The position numbers and the translations under genes were made by a program. This document shows, in pieces, positions 19,474-28,227 of a stretch of 64,000 bases of DNA (the stretch's first letter is position 1; each line of letters begins with the position of its first letter). The stretch spans positions 1-64,000 of the forward strand of contig JADJMV010000025.1 of NCBI GenBank assembly GCA_016709445.1, in the 5' to 3' direction. Under the pieces are notes generated by a model. That model saw nothing but the letters and a program-made list of their open reading frames with translations. It did no database searches and was not told the DNA's origin. Source of the DNA: Phycisphaerales bacterium (lineage in GTDB: Bacteria; Planctomycetota; Phycisphaerae; Phycisphaerales; UBA1924).

Positions 19474-20154
19474 TCAATGCGCCTGTGCCGCGAGTTCAAG
19501 CCCCCGCTTGAGCAGAGCGTTCACCTCCCGCGCGTGGCTCAGGTTCACCAGGTGCCCGGCCTGCCCCACGACCTCCGCCCCCTCCCGCGGCGGCGTGATG
19601 ATCCGGTCCTGTCCCCCGTGGATCCGGAGCACCGGGCACGTTGGCATCGGTCCAGCCTGCCATTCGACTACGGCGCGTGACGCCCAGCGGATGAACCGCG
19701 TGCTGGTCCCGCGCAGCATGTCCAGGAACAGCCCCCGATGCCTCGGCCCGGTCGAACTGAAGACAAGCGCTCCGACTGGGGCCAGGCGGCGACCCGCGTG
19801 GATCGCGGCGTCGGGCAGCGGCCGCGAGAGGGACTCGGCGAGTCGGAGCCATCTCCGCACCTCGCTCCCTGATCGCGCGCTCCCGATCAGCACGACCGCC
19901 TGTGCGGGCAGATGCCGCGCCATCTCCAGGGCGACCATTCCGCCCATCGAGGCGCCGCCGAGCACATACGCCCCGTCGGGCTCGTCGAACGCCGCGGCCA
20001 TCCGGCGCGCGTACTCCGCGAGCGGCTCGCCCGGGGCCGGCTCGATCCACCGGGGCACGACGAGGTCTGGGAATGCGCGACGCTGCGGGCCGAACAGCCG
20101 GGCATCGGCCCCGAGGCCGGGAAGAAGCACAAGGCTGGCGCGTGCGCCACTCAC
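19474..20154 (-). CDS. Alpha/beta hydrolase
   Basis: This 226-residue cytoplasmic alpha/beta-hydrolase-fold enzyme is compact. The oxyanion-hole region LLPGLGADARLF opens the protein. The nucleophile elbow is GASMGGM, with the serine at about residue 69. The acid is probably the aspartate in HGGQDRI, and the histidine lies in GHLVNLSH near the end. It lacks a large lid domain, so a small ester or thioester substrate is likely, but none can be named. The GTG at 20154 gives a start directly before the first strand. It may be co-transcribed with the redoxin gene upstream, 119 bases away. Confidence 0.85.
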   Translation of the reverse strand: MSGARASLVLLPGLGADARLFGPQRRAFPDLVVPRWIEPAPGEPLAEYARRMAAAFDEPDGAYVLGGASMGGMVALEMARHLPAQAVVLIGSARSGSEVRRWLRLAESLSRPLPDAAIHAGRRLAPVGALVFSSTGPRHRGLFLDMLRGTSTRFIRWASRAVVEWQAGPMPTCPVLRIHGGQDRIITPPREGAEVVGQAGHLVNLSHAREVNALLKRGLELAAQAH

Positions 20155-20273
20155 GCGCCAAGCCTATGTGCTGTTCGGTCCTGTCGCGGCGTTCCCAGTA
20201 TCGGCGTCGGGCAAATGCCGGGACGCGTCCGGCAGGATCCGCGTCCGGCGATTGATCTCAGGCAGGAGAGGGT

Positions 20274-20945
20274 CTAATGCTGGCCGCCGGCCCCCATCCC
20301 GTCGAGGTTGCATCCCTGGCAGCTCGGTGGCGACTTCTTGGGCTTCTCGCCCTTGATCGCGGCCCGGAGCACTTGCTGCAGCGTGGCGTCGTCGTTCGAG
20401 GCCGGGTTCTCGACAGCCCCGGAGTAGAGGATGTCGCCTGTCGCCGAGATGACGACAAGGCTCGGGGCCTGGGTCACGTGGTAGAGGCGGGCGGTCGCGG
20501 CCCCGGGGTCGAGGAGGACGGGGTACTGGAGTTCCCAATCGTGGGCGGCCTTTCTGTTGATCTCGGCCGCGTCCTGGCCCTCCGGCGGAGCGCTGGAGTA
20601 GACGGCCGCCCACCGGACGCCGGCGGGTTGGAACTCCTCGTAGAGCCCCTGTATTGCGGTGCTGCTATGCACCTCCTCGACCCGATCGCAATCGGGGTCG
20701 AACCACTCGAGCACGACGACATGGTCTTCTCTCTCTCCACGCAGCGAGGCGAGTGTCACCGAGTTCCCGTCGAGATCCTGCAGGGCGAATTCGGGCGCCC
20801 GATCGGCGGCGCTCCCGAGTGTGACGGTCTGGATGGGCGGGAGGACCGCCGTGACCATCTGCTCGGCCCACACCGCCGTGGCGCCCAACGCGCCCATGAA
20901 GCCCAGATACGAAGCCGTCAGCATCCAACCGGTCTTCCGTCGCAT
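20274..20945 (-). CDS. Membrane-anchored or exported redoxin (thioredoxin fold)
   Basis: This 223-residue protein has an N-terminal hydrophobic segment (MLTASYLGFMGALGATAVWA) followed by an AhpC/TSA-like thioredoxin fold: DRAPEFALQDLDGNSVTLAS, then a strand ending in LEWFDPDC. Where many redoxins have a CxxC or CPxC site, this one has a single cysteine in DPDCDRV. A second pair, SCQGCN, lies near the C-terminus, as in planctomycete redoxins of the PDCPYV type. It probably acts in periplasmic thiol or peroxide chemistry. The ATG at 20945 is preferred over upstream in-frame starts because it places the signal at the N-terminus. The exact redox partner is unknown. Confidence 0.8.
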   Translation of the reverse strand: MRRKTGWMLTASYLGFMGALGATAVWAEQMVTAVLPPIQTVTLGSAADRAPEFALQDLDGNSVTLASLRGEREDHVVVLEWFDPDCDRVEEVHSSTAIQGLYEEFQPAGVRWAAVYSSAPPEGQDAAEINRKAAHDWELQYPVLLDPGAATARLYHVTQAPSLVVISATGDILYSGAVENPASNDDATLQQVLRAAIKGEKPKKSPPSCQGCNLDGMGAGGQH

Positions 20946-21280
20946 GTTGCGCACTCCCGTCGCCCGGGTCCCTTGCCTCCGCACCGGGCGTCCCCGCTCC
21001 TGGCGGGGATGGTCGTTCCCATGTGGCGACGCGCCGTTCTGCATGGGTTCTGTCGGTTGTTCGCTACGACATGGATTTCGGCTCGGTTTTGCGGACCGCT
21101 GCAGTTTCGCGAGAATGCATGTTACCTGTTGTGCCAGTGTGAGTTACGCGCGCGGCCATGCGTAGCCAAGGTGTAGCCACACGGCCGGATTTGGCCGCGC
21201 ATGTGGCGGATATTGGCGCGAGGCGCAAGCTGCGCATTGCAGATACCGGGCTGCAATATCGCATTCATGCGCAGATGAGA
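20946..21280. other. Intergenic region with no recognised gene
   Basis: This is the first part of a 510-base gap between the redoxin start and the glyQS stop. It includes a lower-G+C tract (about 21040-21270) with the phrase GTAGCCAAGGTGTAGCCACAC, a local imperfect direct repeat. The open frames are short and unsupported. It presumably carries the redoxin promoter. The rest of the gap is the inverted-repeat element described separately. Confidence 0.5.
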
Positions 21281-21410
21281 GAACGCGAAGGCACGAAGGA
21301 AAGGCACGACGGAAAGGTGCAAAGCGAGCGGGGGAAGACGGAGAGGAGTGGTGTGGGGCACAACTTGGCACCGCGCGGCGCCTCGCCCTTTTCTTCGCGC
21401 CTTTGCGTTC
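21281..21410. repeat. Inverted-repeat element with GA-rich arms
   Basis: A left arm at 21281-21305 starts GAACGCGAAGGCACGAAGG. It is matched, inverted, by 21385-21410, ending CGCGCCTTTGCGTTC, with about three mismatches over 25 bases. The roughly 80-base centre is G-rich. The arm consists of short CGAAGG/CGAAAGG units and resembles the GA-rich elements at 54561, 55832 and 43474. No coding capacity and no target duplication were seen. It would fold into a long hairpin if transcribed. Confidence 0.65.
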
Positions 21411-21455
21411 TTCTTCGTGCGTTCGCGTGCTTCGCCGGGGTTTCGCGTTCCCGCC

Positions 21456-23150
21456 TTACCTGCTCAGTGCCTCGCCGAGGAATTCGGTCACCAGCCCGAT
21501 CGCGATCCGCTCCTGCACGCCGGTGTCGCGGTGCCGCACGGTGACGGTCTGGTCCTTGAGCGTGTCGCCGTCGATCGTGAAGCAGTAGGGGCACCCCGCC
21601 TCGTCCATGCGGGCGTACCGCTTGCCGATCGACTGCTTCGCGTCGGTCTCGATGAAACCAGCCCGGCCGAACCGCTTGAAGAGATCCGCGTGCAGCTTCT
21701 CGGCGACCTCGGGCATCCCGTCCTTATTGACGAGCGGGAAGACGGCTGCCTTGATGGGGGCGACGCGGGGGTGGAACTTCATGATCTCGGGGCTCGGGCG
21801 GGTCTCGTCCCGCGTGTAGGCCTCGCACATCAGGGCGAGGGCGCCGCGGTCGAGCCCCGCGGCCGGCTCGATGCAGTGCGGCATGTACCGCTCGCCCTTC
21901 TTCGCCCCGTTCGGGAGCAGCTCGCCCCGGTCGGTGTCGAAGTACTCGAGCTTCGCGCCGGAGTGCTTGGCGTGCTGGGTGAGGTCGTAGTTGCCGCGGT
22001 GGGCGATGCCCTCGAGCTCGCCGAAGCCGGGGGCGGTGAAGGGGAAGCGGTACTCGACGTCGCTCGTGCCTGTCGAGTAGTGGGAGAGTTCGTCCTTCTC
22101 GTGCTCGCGCAGGATCAGGTTCTCGCCGGCCAGGCCGATCGACTGCCACCACTCCATGCGGAAGTCGCGCCAGAACTTGTACCACTCGAAGGAGTCGTCG
22201 GGGTGGCAGAAGAACTCCAGCTCGGCCTGCTCGAACTCGCGTGAGCGGAAGGTGAAGTTTCGGGGCGTGACCTCGTTGCGGAAGCTCCGTCCGGTGTTGC
22301 CGATGCCGAAGGGGATCTTGACGCGCGTCGTATCCACAACGTTCTTGAACTGCACGAAGATACCCTGCGCCGTCTCTGGACGCAGATAGACCTTGTCGTC
22401 CTCGGTCGCCGTGGCACCGGTGTAAGTGAAGAACATCAGGTTGAACTGTCGCGGCTCAGTCAGCGATCCAGGTTTGCCCGTGAATGGCGAAGGAACCTGG
22501 TCGCCTGGTCTTGCCTCAGCCTTCGAGGCCAACTTCCAGGCGCAAGCCCGAACTCGTTGACCTGATCCCGGCACACGAACATCGGGAGAATCGCATTTGG
22601 ATCGCCCTATGACCTGGCTGGAACACATGGAACCGGCTTCCTGACCTTGGCTTCTTGTCAGCGAAGACGGCGGCGGCCTCGCCGGGGCCGCCTGCTAATA
22701 GAGTATGCGGGCGGAACCTCGATCTTCAGCGCTTCTGCCTTGATCTCGGCAGTCCAGGGGATTCAGCTCTGACGAGTCGGGACGTCTCCGAGACCCCAAG
22801 AGGTGATCCGCCCGAAACCGCCCCTTCGTCTCCTTGTCATCCACCATCGGATCGTTGAACCCGCCGACGTGCCCGCTCGCCTCCCACACCTTCGGGTTCT
22901 GGATGATGCACGTCTCCAGCGGCACGCACCGCACCCGCTCCCCGTCCGGGCCCTTGCGGCCCCAGCAGGGGTTCATGATCATGTCCTCCCACCACGCGTC
23001 CCGCAGGTTCTTCTTGAGCTGCGCCCCCAGCGGGCCATAGTCCCAGAAGCCGTTGATGCCCCCGTAGATCTCGCTGGCCTGATACACGAACCCGCGCCGC
23101 TTGCACAGGGACATGATGTCATCCATCGACTTGTGGCTCGCGTCAGTCAT
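21456..23150 (-). CDS. glyQS: Glycyl-tRNA synthetase (single-chain type), interrupted in the middle
   Basis: This class II synthetase charges tRNA-Gly. The N-terminal part has KRRGFVYQASEIYGGINGFW and FRADHLL (motif 1 region). The C-terminal part has LTEPRQFNLMF, YLRPETAQGIFVQFKN, FRNEVTPRNFTFRSREFEQ (motif 2), GLDRGALALM (motif 3) and the anticodon-binding end AGCPYCFTIDGD. The ATG at 23150 has GGAAGGAG nine bases upstream. Between about 22500 and 22800 the sequence is disrupted. The two parts are in the same frame, but a TAG at 22695-22697 and low similarity separate them. Fragments in other frames (AEIKAEALKI, DPNAILPMFVCRDQ) look more protein-like. Several compensating indels in an insertion domain are likely. 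As the gene is essential, either this segment is misread or another copy exists. Confidence 0.87.
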
Positions 23151-23237
23151 CCGAGGGGCTCCTTCCGGCAAAGAGCCAATGGTAGGGCCCCCCGCGCACG
23201 AGTCCGGGTGCGGCCGCCTATCCGGTACCATGCGGCT

Positions 23238-24398
23238 ATGCCCCTTGCGACGCTCGCCCTCCTCGCCGGCCTCACCTCGACAGCCCTCGCCCAGACGGCC
23301 CGCACCCTGCTTGTCGGTCCCGGGCGCGACTACCCCGTGCCCTCAGCGGCGGCGGCCGTCGCCCAGGCCGGCGACACCATCCTGATCGACCCCGGCGACT
23401 ACCACGCCGACGTCTGCGCCTGGCGCGCCGACGATCTCACGATCCGCGCCGCCGAGCCCGGATCCCCGGTCCGGCTCTTCGCCGACGGTCGGGCGTTCGA
23501 GGCCAAGGCTATCTGGGTCGTGAAGGGCGCTCGCACCTCCGTCTCCGGCGTCGAATTCGTCGGATGCCAGGTCCCCGACAACAACGGCGCCGGTATCCGC
23601 CTCGAAGGCCCCGGCCTTACGCTGGACGCCTGCACCTTCCGCCAGAACCAGACCGGCCTGCTCACCGGCGCCAGCGAGCAGAGCGACGTCGTCATTGAGC
23701 GCTGCGAGTTCGTCGGCAATGGCGCGGGCGACGGCCTTAGCCACAACATCTACATCGGCCACATCCGTTCGTGCACCATCCGCGCCTGCTGGTCCCATGA
23801 TGCCCGCGTCGGCCACACCTTCAAGAGCCGCGCCGAATCCAACACCATCCTCTACTGTCGCTTCGACGATTCCCCTACCGGCACCTCCAGCTACCTCATC
23901 GATCTGCCCAACGGGGGCCGCGCCCTCGTCATGGGCAACCTCCTTCTCCAGGGCCCAGATGCCTCCAACGGCACCATCGTCTCCTACGGGCGCGAGGGCC
24001 TGACCAACGCCGACAACCGGCTTTTCCTCGTCAGCAACACCATCACCTCCGACCGCTTCTGCCAGGCCGCCATCCGTACTCAGGAGGGTCTCGCCAGCGC
24101 CCTCATCGCCAACAACATCGTGGTCCACGCCACGACGATCGTGGCCGGTCCGGGAACGCTCCTGGCCAACCTCGAAGCCCCGACGCTCGAGGACGCGGGC
24201 CTCGATCCGGCGACACTCCACCCGCGCCCCGGCTCTCCCGCCATCAACGCGGGCGCCGACCTGTCGGGCTATGGCCCGGACCTCGCGCCCGGCCTCGCCT
24301 ATCTCCACCCGCTCGCCACCGAACCGCGCCAGCCGCGCCAGCCCATCGACGCCGGGGCGTACGAGCTCGGCCCTTTGACCGCGTCGCCCAAGCCCTGA
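23238..24398 (+). CDS. Secreted right-handed beta-helix protein
   Basis: This 386-residue exported protein has a signal peptide (LALLAGLTSTALAQ, cleavage near residue 18). A parallel beta-helix follows, with repeated short strands such as NTILYCRFDDS and NNIVVHATTIV. Early on it has the DUF1565-like VPSAAAAVAQAGDTILIDPG, and late on the SPAINAGADLS/DAGAYELG pair typical of such proteins. Beta-helix proteins of this sort bind or cleave polysaccharides. No catalytic residues can be picked out with confidence. It stops 24 bases before a sugar-type ABC permease, which suggests that it and the permeases handle the same glycan. The ATG at 23238 is chosen because the upstream frame is antisense to glyQS. 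Confidence 0.82.
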   Translation: MPLATLALLAGLTSTALAQTARTLLVGPGRDYPVPSAAAAVAQAGDTILIDPGDYHADVCAWRADDLTIRAAEPGSPVRLFADGRAFEAKAIWVVKGARTSVSGVEFVGCQVPDNNGAGIRLEGPGLTLDACTFRQNQTGLLTGASEQSDVVIERCEFVGNGAGDGLSHNIYIGHIRSCTIRACWSHDARVGHTFKSRAESNTILYCRFDDSPTGTSSYLIDLPNGGRALVMGNLLLQGPDASNGTIVSYGREGLTNADNRLFLVSNTITSDRFCQAAIRTQEGLASALIANNIVVHATTIVAGPGTLLANLEAPTLEDAGLDPATLHPRPGSPAINAGADLSGYGPDLAPGLAYLHPLATEPRQPRQPIDAGAYELGPLTASPKP

Positions 24399-24422
24399 GC
24401 CGCCTTGCAGTACCCTCCCGAC

Positions 24423-25319
24423 ATGCCGGCCACCGCCCGCCGCCATCCCGATCTCCGCCCCACCCTCCGCGGCCTCGCCTGGACGAGCCCGTTCCTCCTC
24501 GGGACGCTGCTCTTTCTTGTCGTGCCGGCCGCGATGAGCTTCTCGTTCAGCCTCACCGACTACTCGCTCATCGAGCCCCCCCTCTCCGTGGGCCTCGGCA
24601 ACTACCGTGAGATGCTCGGCGACCCGCTCTTCTGGCGCGTGGTCCGCAACACGGCCTTCTTCGCGCTCGGCTCGGTGCTGCTCGGCACGCCCATGGCGAT
24701 CGCCCTGGCCGCCCTCGTCGAGACCCGGGCCCGCGGCTCGGCCCTCGTCCGCGCGGTCATCTTCTTCCCCACGCTCGTCCCGATCGTCGCGGCCTCGATC
24801 GGCTGGATGTGGCTCTATGCCGGCGAGCACGGGCTCATCAATCGGCTGCTCGGCCGCGTGGGGATCCACGACGCCCCGGATTGGCTCAACGACACCCGCA
24901 CCGCGATGCCCGCGCTCATCGTGATGAGCCTCTGGTTCATCGGCTCTCCCGTTGTGATCTACGGCGCGGCGATGCGCGATGTGCCGCGCACGCTGTTCGA
25001 GGCCGCCGACCTTGACGGCATGGGCCCCCTGACGCGCTTCCGCAACGTCACGCTCCCGATGATCTCCCCCGCCGTCCTCTTCAACGTGGTGGTCTCGGTC
25101 ATCTGGGCGTTGCAGGTCTTCGCCGTCCCCGCCATCATGACCAAGGGCGGCCCGAACGAGGCCACGAACGTCTACGCCCTCTACGTCTACCGCACCGCCT
25201 TCGACTACGGGCGCATGGGCTACGCCAGCGCCCTGGCCTGGGTCCAGCTCCTGCTCACCCTCGTGCTCGCGCTCATCGTCGTGCTTGGCTCAAGGAGATT
25301 CGTGTTCTACCGCAACTGA
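24423..25319 (+). CDS. Carbohydrate ABC transporter permease, MalF/UgpA type
   Basis: This 298-residue inner-membrane permease has six helices. Helix one is FLLGTLLFLVVPAAMSFSFS. The cytoplasmic EAA loop (EAADLDGMGPLTRFRNVTLP) contacts the ATPase, and VFNVVVSVIWALQVF-like helices follow. It forms a heterodimer with the MalG-type permease encoded six bases downstream, importing a sugar or oligosaccharide. Neither a solute-binding protein nor an ATPase is nearby, so those components must be encoded elsewhere. The ATG at 24423 sits before the first basic residues. The family is clear; the substrate is not. Confidence 0.92.
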   Translation: MPATARRHPDLRPTLRGLAWTSPFLLGTLLFLVVPAAMSFSFSLTDYSLIEPPLSVGLGNYREMLGDPLFWRVVRNTAFFALGSVLLGTPMAIALAALVETRARGSALVRAVIFFPTLVPIVAASIGWMWLYAGEHGLINRLLGRVGIHDAPDWLNDTRTAMPALIVMSLWFIGSPVVIYGAAMRDVPRTLFEAADLDGMGPLTRFRNVTLPMISPAVLFNVVVSVIWALQVFAVPAIMTKGGPNEATNVYALYVYRTAFDYGRMGYASALAWVQLLLTLVLALIVVLGSRRFVFYRN

Positions 25320-25325
25320 TCGCCC

Positions 25326-26234
25326 ATGCCCCGCCGCCGCCCCAACCCGCTCGTGCGTCTCGCGATCTCTTCCGCGCTCGCCCTTGCTGCGCTCCTCTTC
25401 GCGACCCCGCTCCTCTGGATGGCCGCCACGGCGATCCGCCCGGCCGACCAGACGCTCGACCCCAAGGTCGGCCTGCTCCCGCGCATGGAGAGCCCGGACC
25501 ACCGCACGCTCTCGCCCGTCTCGCCCGGGTACTGGTCCGGCGTCGCCGGCGCGGCCTCGGACAACCTCCGCGCCGTCCTGAGTTCGCCCACCGCCGACTT
25601 CCCTCTCTACATCCAGAACTCTCTCCGCGTCGCGCTGCTGAGCGTCGTCGGCATGGTGCTCTCCTCCTCCATCGTTGCCTATGGCCTGGCCCGACTGCGG
25701 TGGCGCGGTCGTACCGCCGTCTTCATCCTCGTTCTCGCCACCATGATGATGCCCTTCACCGTCATCATGGCGCCGCAATACCTGCTCTTCCGCAACCTCG
25801 GCTGGATCGGCACGTTCCGGCCGCTGTGGGTTCCGGCCTGGTTCGGGGGCGCCTTCAGCATCTTCCTGCTGCGGCAGTTTTTCCTCGGCATCCCCCGCGA
25901 GCTGGACGAGGCCGCGCGGATCGACGGGTGCGGCCACTGGCGCACGTTCTGGTTGATCATCCTGCCGCTGAGCAAGCCCGCGCTTGCCGTCGTCGCCCTG
26001 TTCCAGTTTCTGGGCAGTTGGAATGACTTCGCCGGCCCGCTTGTGTTCCTCAACCACGAGCGCATGTACACCGTCGCGCTGGGTCTGCAGATGTACCAGA
26101 ACCAGCACGGCGGCGTGCCCTGGAACCTCGTTATGACCGCCAGTCTGGTCGCGACGATCCCGGTGCTGGTGGTGTTCCTCCTCGCGCAACGCTCGATCGT
26201 CGAGGGCGTCGCGACGCAGGGGCTCAAGGACTGA
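25326..26234 (+). CDS. Carbohydrate ABC transporter permease, MalG/UgpE type
   Basis: This 302-residue partner of the preceding permease has helix one (LAISSALALAALLFATPLLW), an enlarged first periplasmic loop, and the MalG-type hallmarks NSLRVALLSVVGMVLSSSIVAYGLARL and MMPFTVIMAPQYLLFRNLGW. The EAA loop reads EAARIDGCGHWRTFWLIILP. The end RSIVEGVATQGLKD matches the conserved family terminus. It is translated with its partner (six-base gap). It is followed by the palindromic repeat array and a convergent hisS. Import of a plant- or algal-derived saccharide would fit the beta-helix neighbour but is inference. Confidence 0.92.
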   Translation: MPRRRPNPLVRLAISSALALAALLFATPLLWMAATAIRPADQTLDPKVGLLPRMESPDHRTLSPVSPGYWSGVAGAASDNLRAVLSSPTADFPLYIQNSLRVALLSVVGMVLSSSIVAYGLARLRWRGRTAVFILVLATMMMPFTVIMAPQYLLFRNLGWIGTFRPLWVPAWFGGAFSIFLLRQFFLGIPRELDEAARIDGCGHWRTFWLIILPLSKPALAVVALFQFLGSWNDFAGPLVFLNHERMYTVALGLQMYQNQHGGVPWNLVMTASLVATIPVLVVFLLAQRSIVEGVATQGLKD

Positions 26235-26253
26235 ACGCCCCGAGCCGGGCCAT

Positions 26254-26768
26254 CAGAGCCGCGTGCGTGAGCACGCGGAGCGAGTCGCCAGCCTCACCCA
26301 CCGATTCATACCCGCCAGGTGCACCCGCACGTGCCTCGCGCTGTCACACCCCACCGCGGGGTTACCCCCGCGGCTCTGGTAGTGTGGGTGGGCGGAGCAC
26401 CACCGAGTCTGCCGGGCGCCTGCCTCCGATTCAGTACGCCATGCCTGCCCGCCGGGGCTCGCATGGTGGTTGGGCTCACACGCCGACGGCGGGGTTACCC
26501 CCGCGGCTCGGGTTGGTGGGAGTGGGCGGAACGAGTCGCCAGCCTCACCCACCGATTCATCCCCGCCAGGTGCTCCCGCACGTGCCTCGCGCTGTCGCAC
26601 CCCACCGCGGGGTTACCCCCGCGGCTCTGTTTGGCGTGGGTGCGCGGAGCGAGTTGCCAGCCCCACCCACCGATTCATACCCGCCAGGTGCACCCGCACG
26701 TGCCTCGCGCTGTCGCACCCCACCGCGGGGTTACCCCCGCGGCTCTGGTTGGCGTGGGTGGGCTGGAT
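26254..26768. repeat. Array of REP-like palindromes between convergent genes
   Basis: A single hairpin unit at 26254-26284 (AGAGCCGCGTGC, GTGA, GCACGCGG) is followed by four imperfect tandem units of about 118-133 bases. Each unit carries the palindrome CCGCGGGG, TTA, CCCCCGCGG; these are at 26354, 26487 (variant arm), 26605 and 26723. Units share the phrases CACCCACCGATTCAT, CCGCCAGGTG and CACGTGCCTCGCGCTGTC. The second unit is strongly diverged. Both hairpin types keep AGAGCCGCG at one end. The array fills the 540-base gap between the permease stop and the hisS stop. No transposase or coding frame is supported. Confidence 0.8.
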
Positions 26769-26774
26769 GGGTCG

Positions 26775-28208
26775 TCACTTGCCGAGCGAGGCCGCCAACC
26801 GCTCCGCCAGCGCGTTGATCGCCACACGTCCTTCCCACTGTTGCCCCGTTTGCAGGTTCTTCACGCTCGCCTCGCCCGGGCTCTCGACGATGACTGCGAA
26901 CCGCGCGTCCCAGCCCGAGGCCTCCTTCAGCAGCTTCCCGATGTTCTTCGTGGCCTTGTACGAGTGCCGCACGTGCAGCCCCAGATCCCCGCGCCGCAGC
27001 ACCGCCACCACACGCCGAACCTGGGCGTCTGCCTCGTCTGTTCCGTTGCTCAGCACGAACACCTGCGGCCGCTGCCCCACCAGCCCCATCAGCTCCTCGT
27101 CGCTCGGCATCAGCCCCTTGTCCTGCAAGAGCAGGCTGAGCACCACATCGCCCATCGCGAATCCCACCGCCGGCGTCCGCGGCCCGCCGAACAGCTCGAC
27201 GAGGTTGTCGTACCGCCCGCCGCCGGCTACCGCCCGCTCACCGTCGGCGATCACTTCGAACACTGTGCCGGTGTAGTAGGCAAGACCGCGCGCAATCGAG
27301 AGATCCGGCGTGCACCACGACAGCAGCCCCATCTCGTCCAGCGATGCGAACAACCGCATGAGCGACGCGGAGTCGAACCCCGCATCGGCGCGTCCGCCCG
27401 CTTTCAGCGCAGACTCGAGCCCCTCGCGACGCGCATCAAACGCTGCGACATCCAGCAGCCCCGAGGCCGCCTCCGCGAACGCCTCGCCGCCCAGCTTCGC
27501 CCGTCGGTCCAGCAGGGTGAACACTTCCGCGTGCTTCTCGCCCGGCACTCGCATGTCGTCGAGGAGTCCATCCACCACGGTGCGGCTGCCGACGCGCACT
27601 TGCACGTCCGCCGGCGTCAGCCCCGTCGACTCCAGATACGCCACGCAGCAGGCAATCACCTCCGCATCCGTCCGCGCCTTTGACTCGGCGACCTCCGCCC
27701 GCCCCTCCGCGTCCTCCGCGTGCCACTTCTCCGGCGCGATATCCAACCCCAGCACATCGCAGTTCCACTGCAGGAACTCCCGCAGCCGCCCGCGCTGGGG
27801 CCGCTCGGCCCGGAAGAATGGGCCCGCCATGAACCACTTGCAGGGCTTGGGCAGGCCCGCGGCCCTGGCGGCGTACATCCGAGCGAGCGTCGGCGTGAAC
27901 TCGGGACGCAGCGCAAAGGGCCCGCGTCCCGTCGCCTTCACCTGCTCGACCTCGTCGGGGCTTTTGCCGCTGAAGGCCTGGAACAGTTCGCCGAGGATGC
28001 CCTCGCCGCTCTTGACGGCGTAGAGGTCGGATTCCTCGAAGGTCGGGCCGTCGACCTCCTCGAACCCATGCCGGACCGAGACCTCCCGCCAGCGCTCCAG
28101 CAGCCACCGCCGCCTCGCGGCCTCCGCGGGGTACAGGTCGCGCGTCCCGCGCGGGCCCTGGATCTGCTTGCCGGCCGACTTCGACTCCGAACGGGGGCTC
28201 TGGCTCAT
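26775..28208 (-). CDS. hisS: Histidyl-tRNA synthetase
   Basis: This 477-residue class II synthetase charges tRNA-His. The start of the core is GPRGTRDLYPAEAARRRWLL. Motif 2 reads GPFFRAERPQRGRLREFLQW. The histidine-specific signature RGLAYYTGTVFEV lies near residue 320, followed by GGGRYDNLVELFGG (motif 3 region). An anticodon-binding domain makes up the last about 95 residues (QVFVLSNGTDEADAQVRRV). The length is slightly above the usual 420-430, due to small insertions. The ATG at 28208 is chosen over an upstream in-frame ATG because the core starts soon after. An intrinsic terminator of the preceding minus-strand gene lies just upstream, so hisS probably has its own promoter. Confidence 0.95.
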   Translation of the reverse strand: MSQSPRSESKSAGKQIQGPRGTRDLYPAEAARRRWLLERWREVSVRHGFEEVDGPTFEESDLYAVKSGEGILGELFQAFSGKSPDEVEQVKATGRGPFALRPEFTPTLARMYAARAAGLPKPCKWFMAGPFFRAERPQRGRLREFLQWNCDVLGLDIAPEKWHAEDAEGRAEVAESKARTDAEVIACCVAYLESTGLTPADVQVRVGSRTVVDGLLDDMRVPGEKHAEVFTLLDRRAKLGGEAFAEAASGLLDVAAFDARREGLESALKAGGRADAGFDSASLMRLFASLDEMGLLSWCTPDLSIARGLAYYTGTVFEVIADGERAVAGGGRYDNLVELFGGPRTPAVGFAMGDVVLSLLLQDKGLMPSDEELMGLVGQRPQVFVLSNGTDEADAQVRRVVAVLRRGDLGLHVRHSYKATKNIGKLLKEASGWDARFAVIVESPGEASVKNLQTGQQWEGRVAINALAERLAASLGK

Positions 28209-28227
28209 GCCCGGAGGGTAGGGGCGC

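Noticed and set aside
21281..21410. The inverted-repeat elements as insertion sequences.
   Set aside because: They are 87-130 bases long, have no open frame and show no target-site duplication, so at most they are non-autonomous elements.
22803..23237. An N-terminal extension of the beta-helix protein.
   Set aside because: It runs antisense through the conserved N-terminal part of glyQS; the signal peptide starts at 23238.
26254..26768. The repeat array as a CRISPR.
   Set aside because: Units are about 118-133 bases with most of the unit conserved. There is no short repeat with unique spacers, and no cas gene is nearby.
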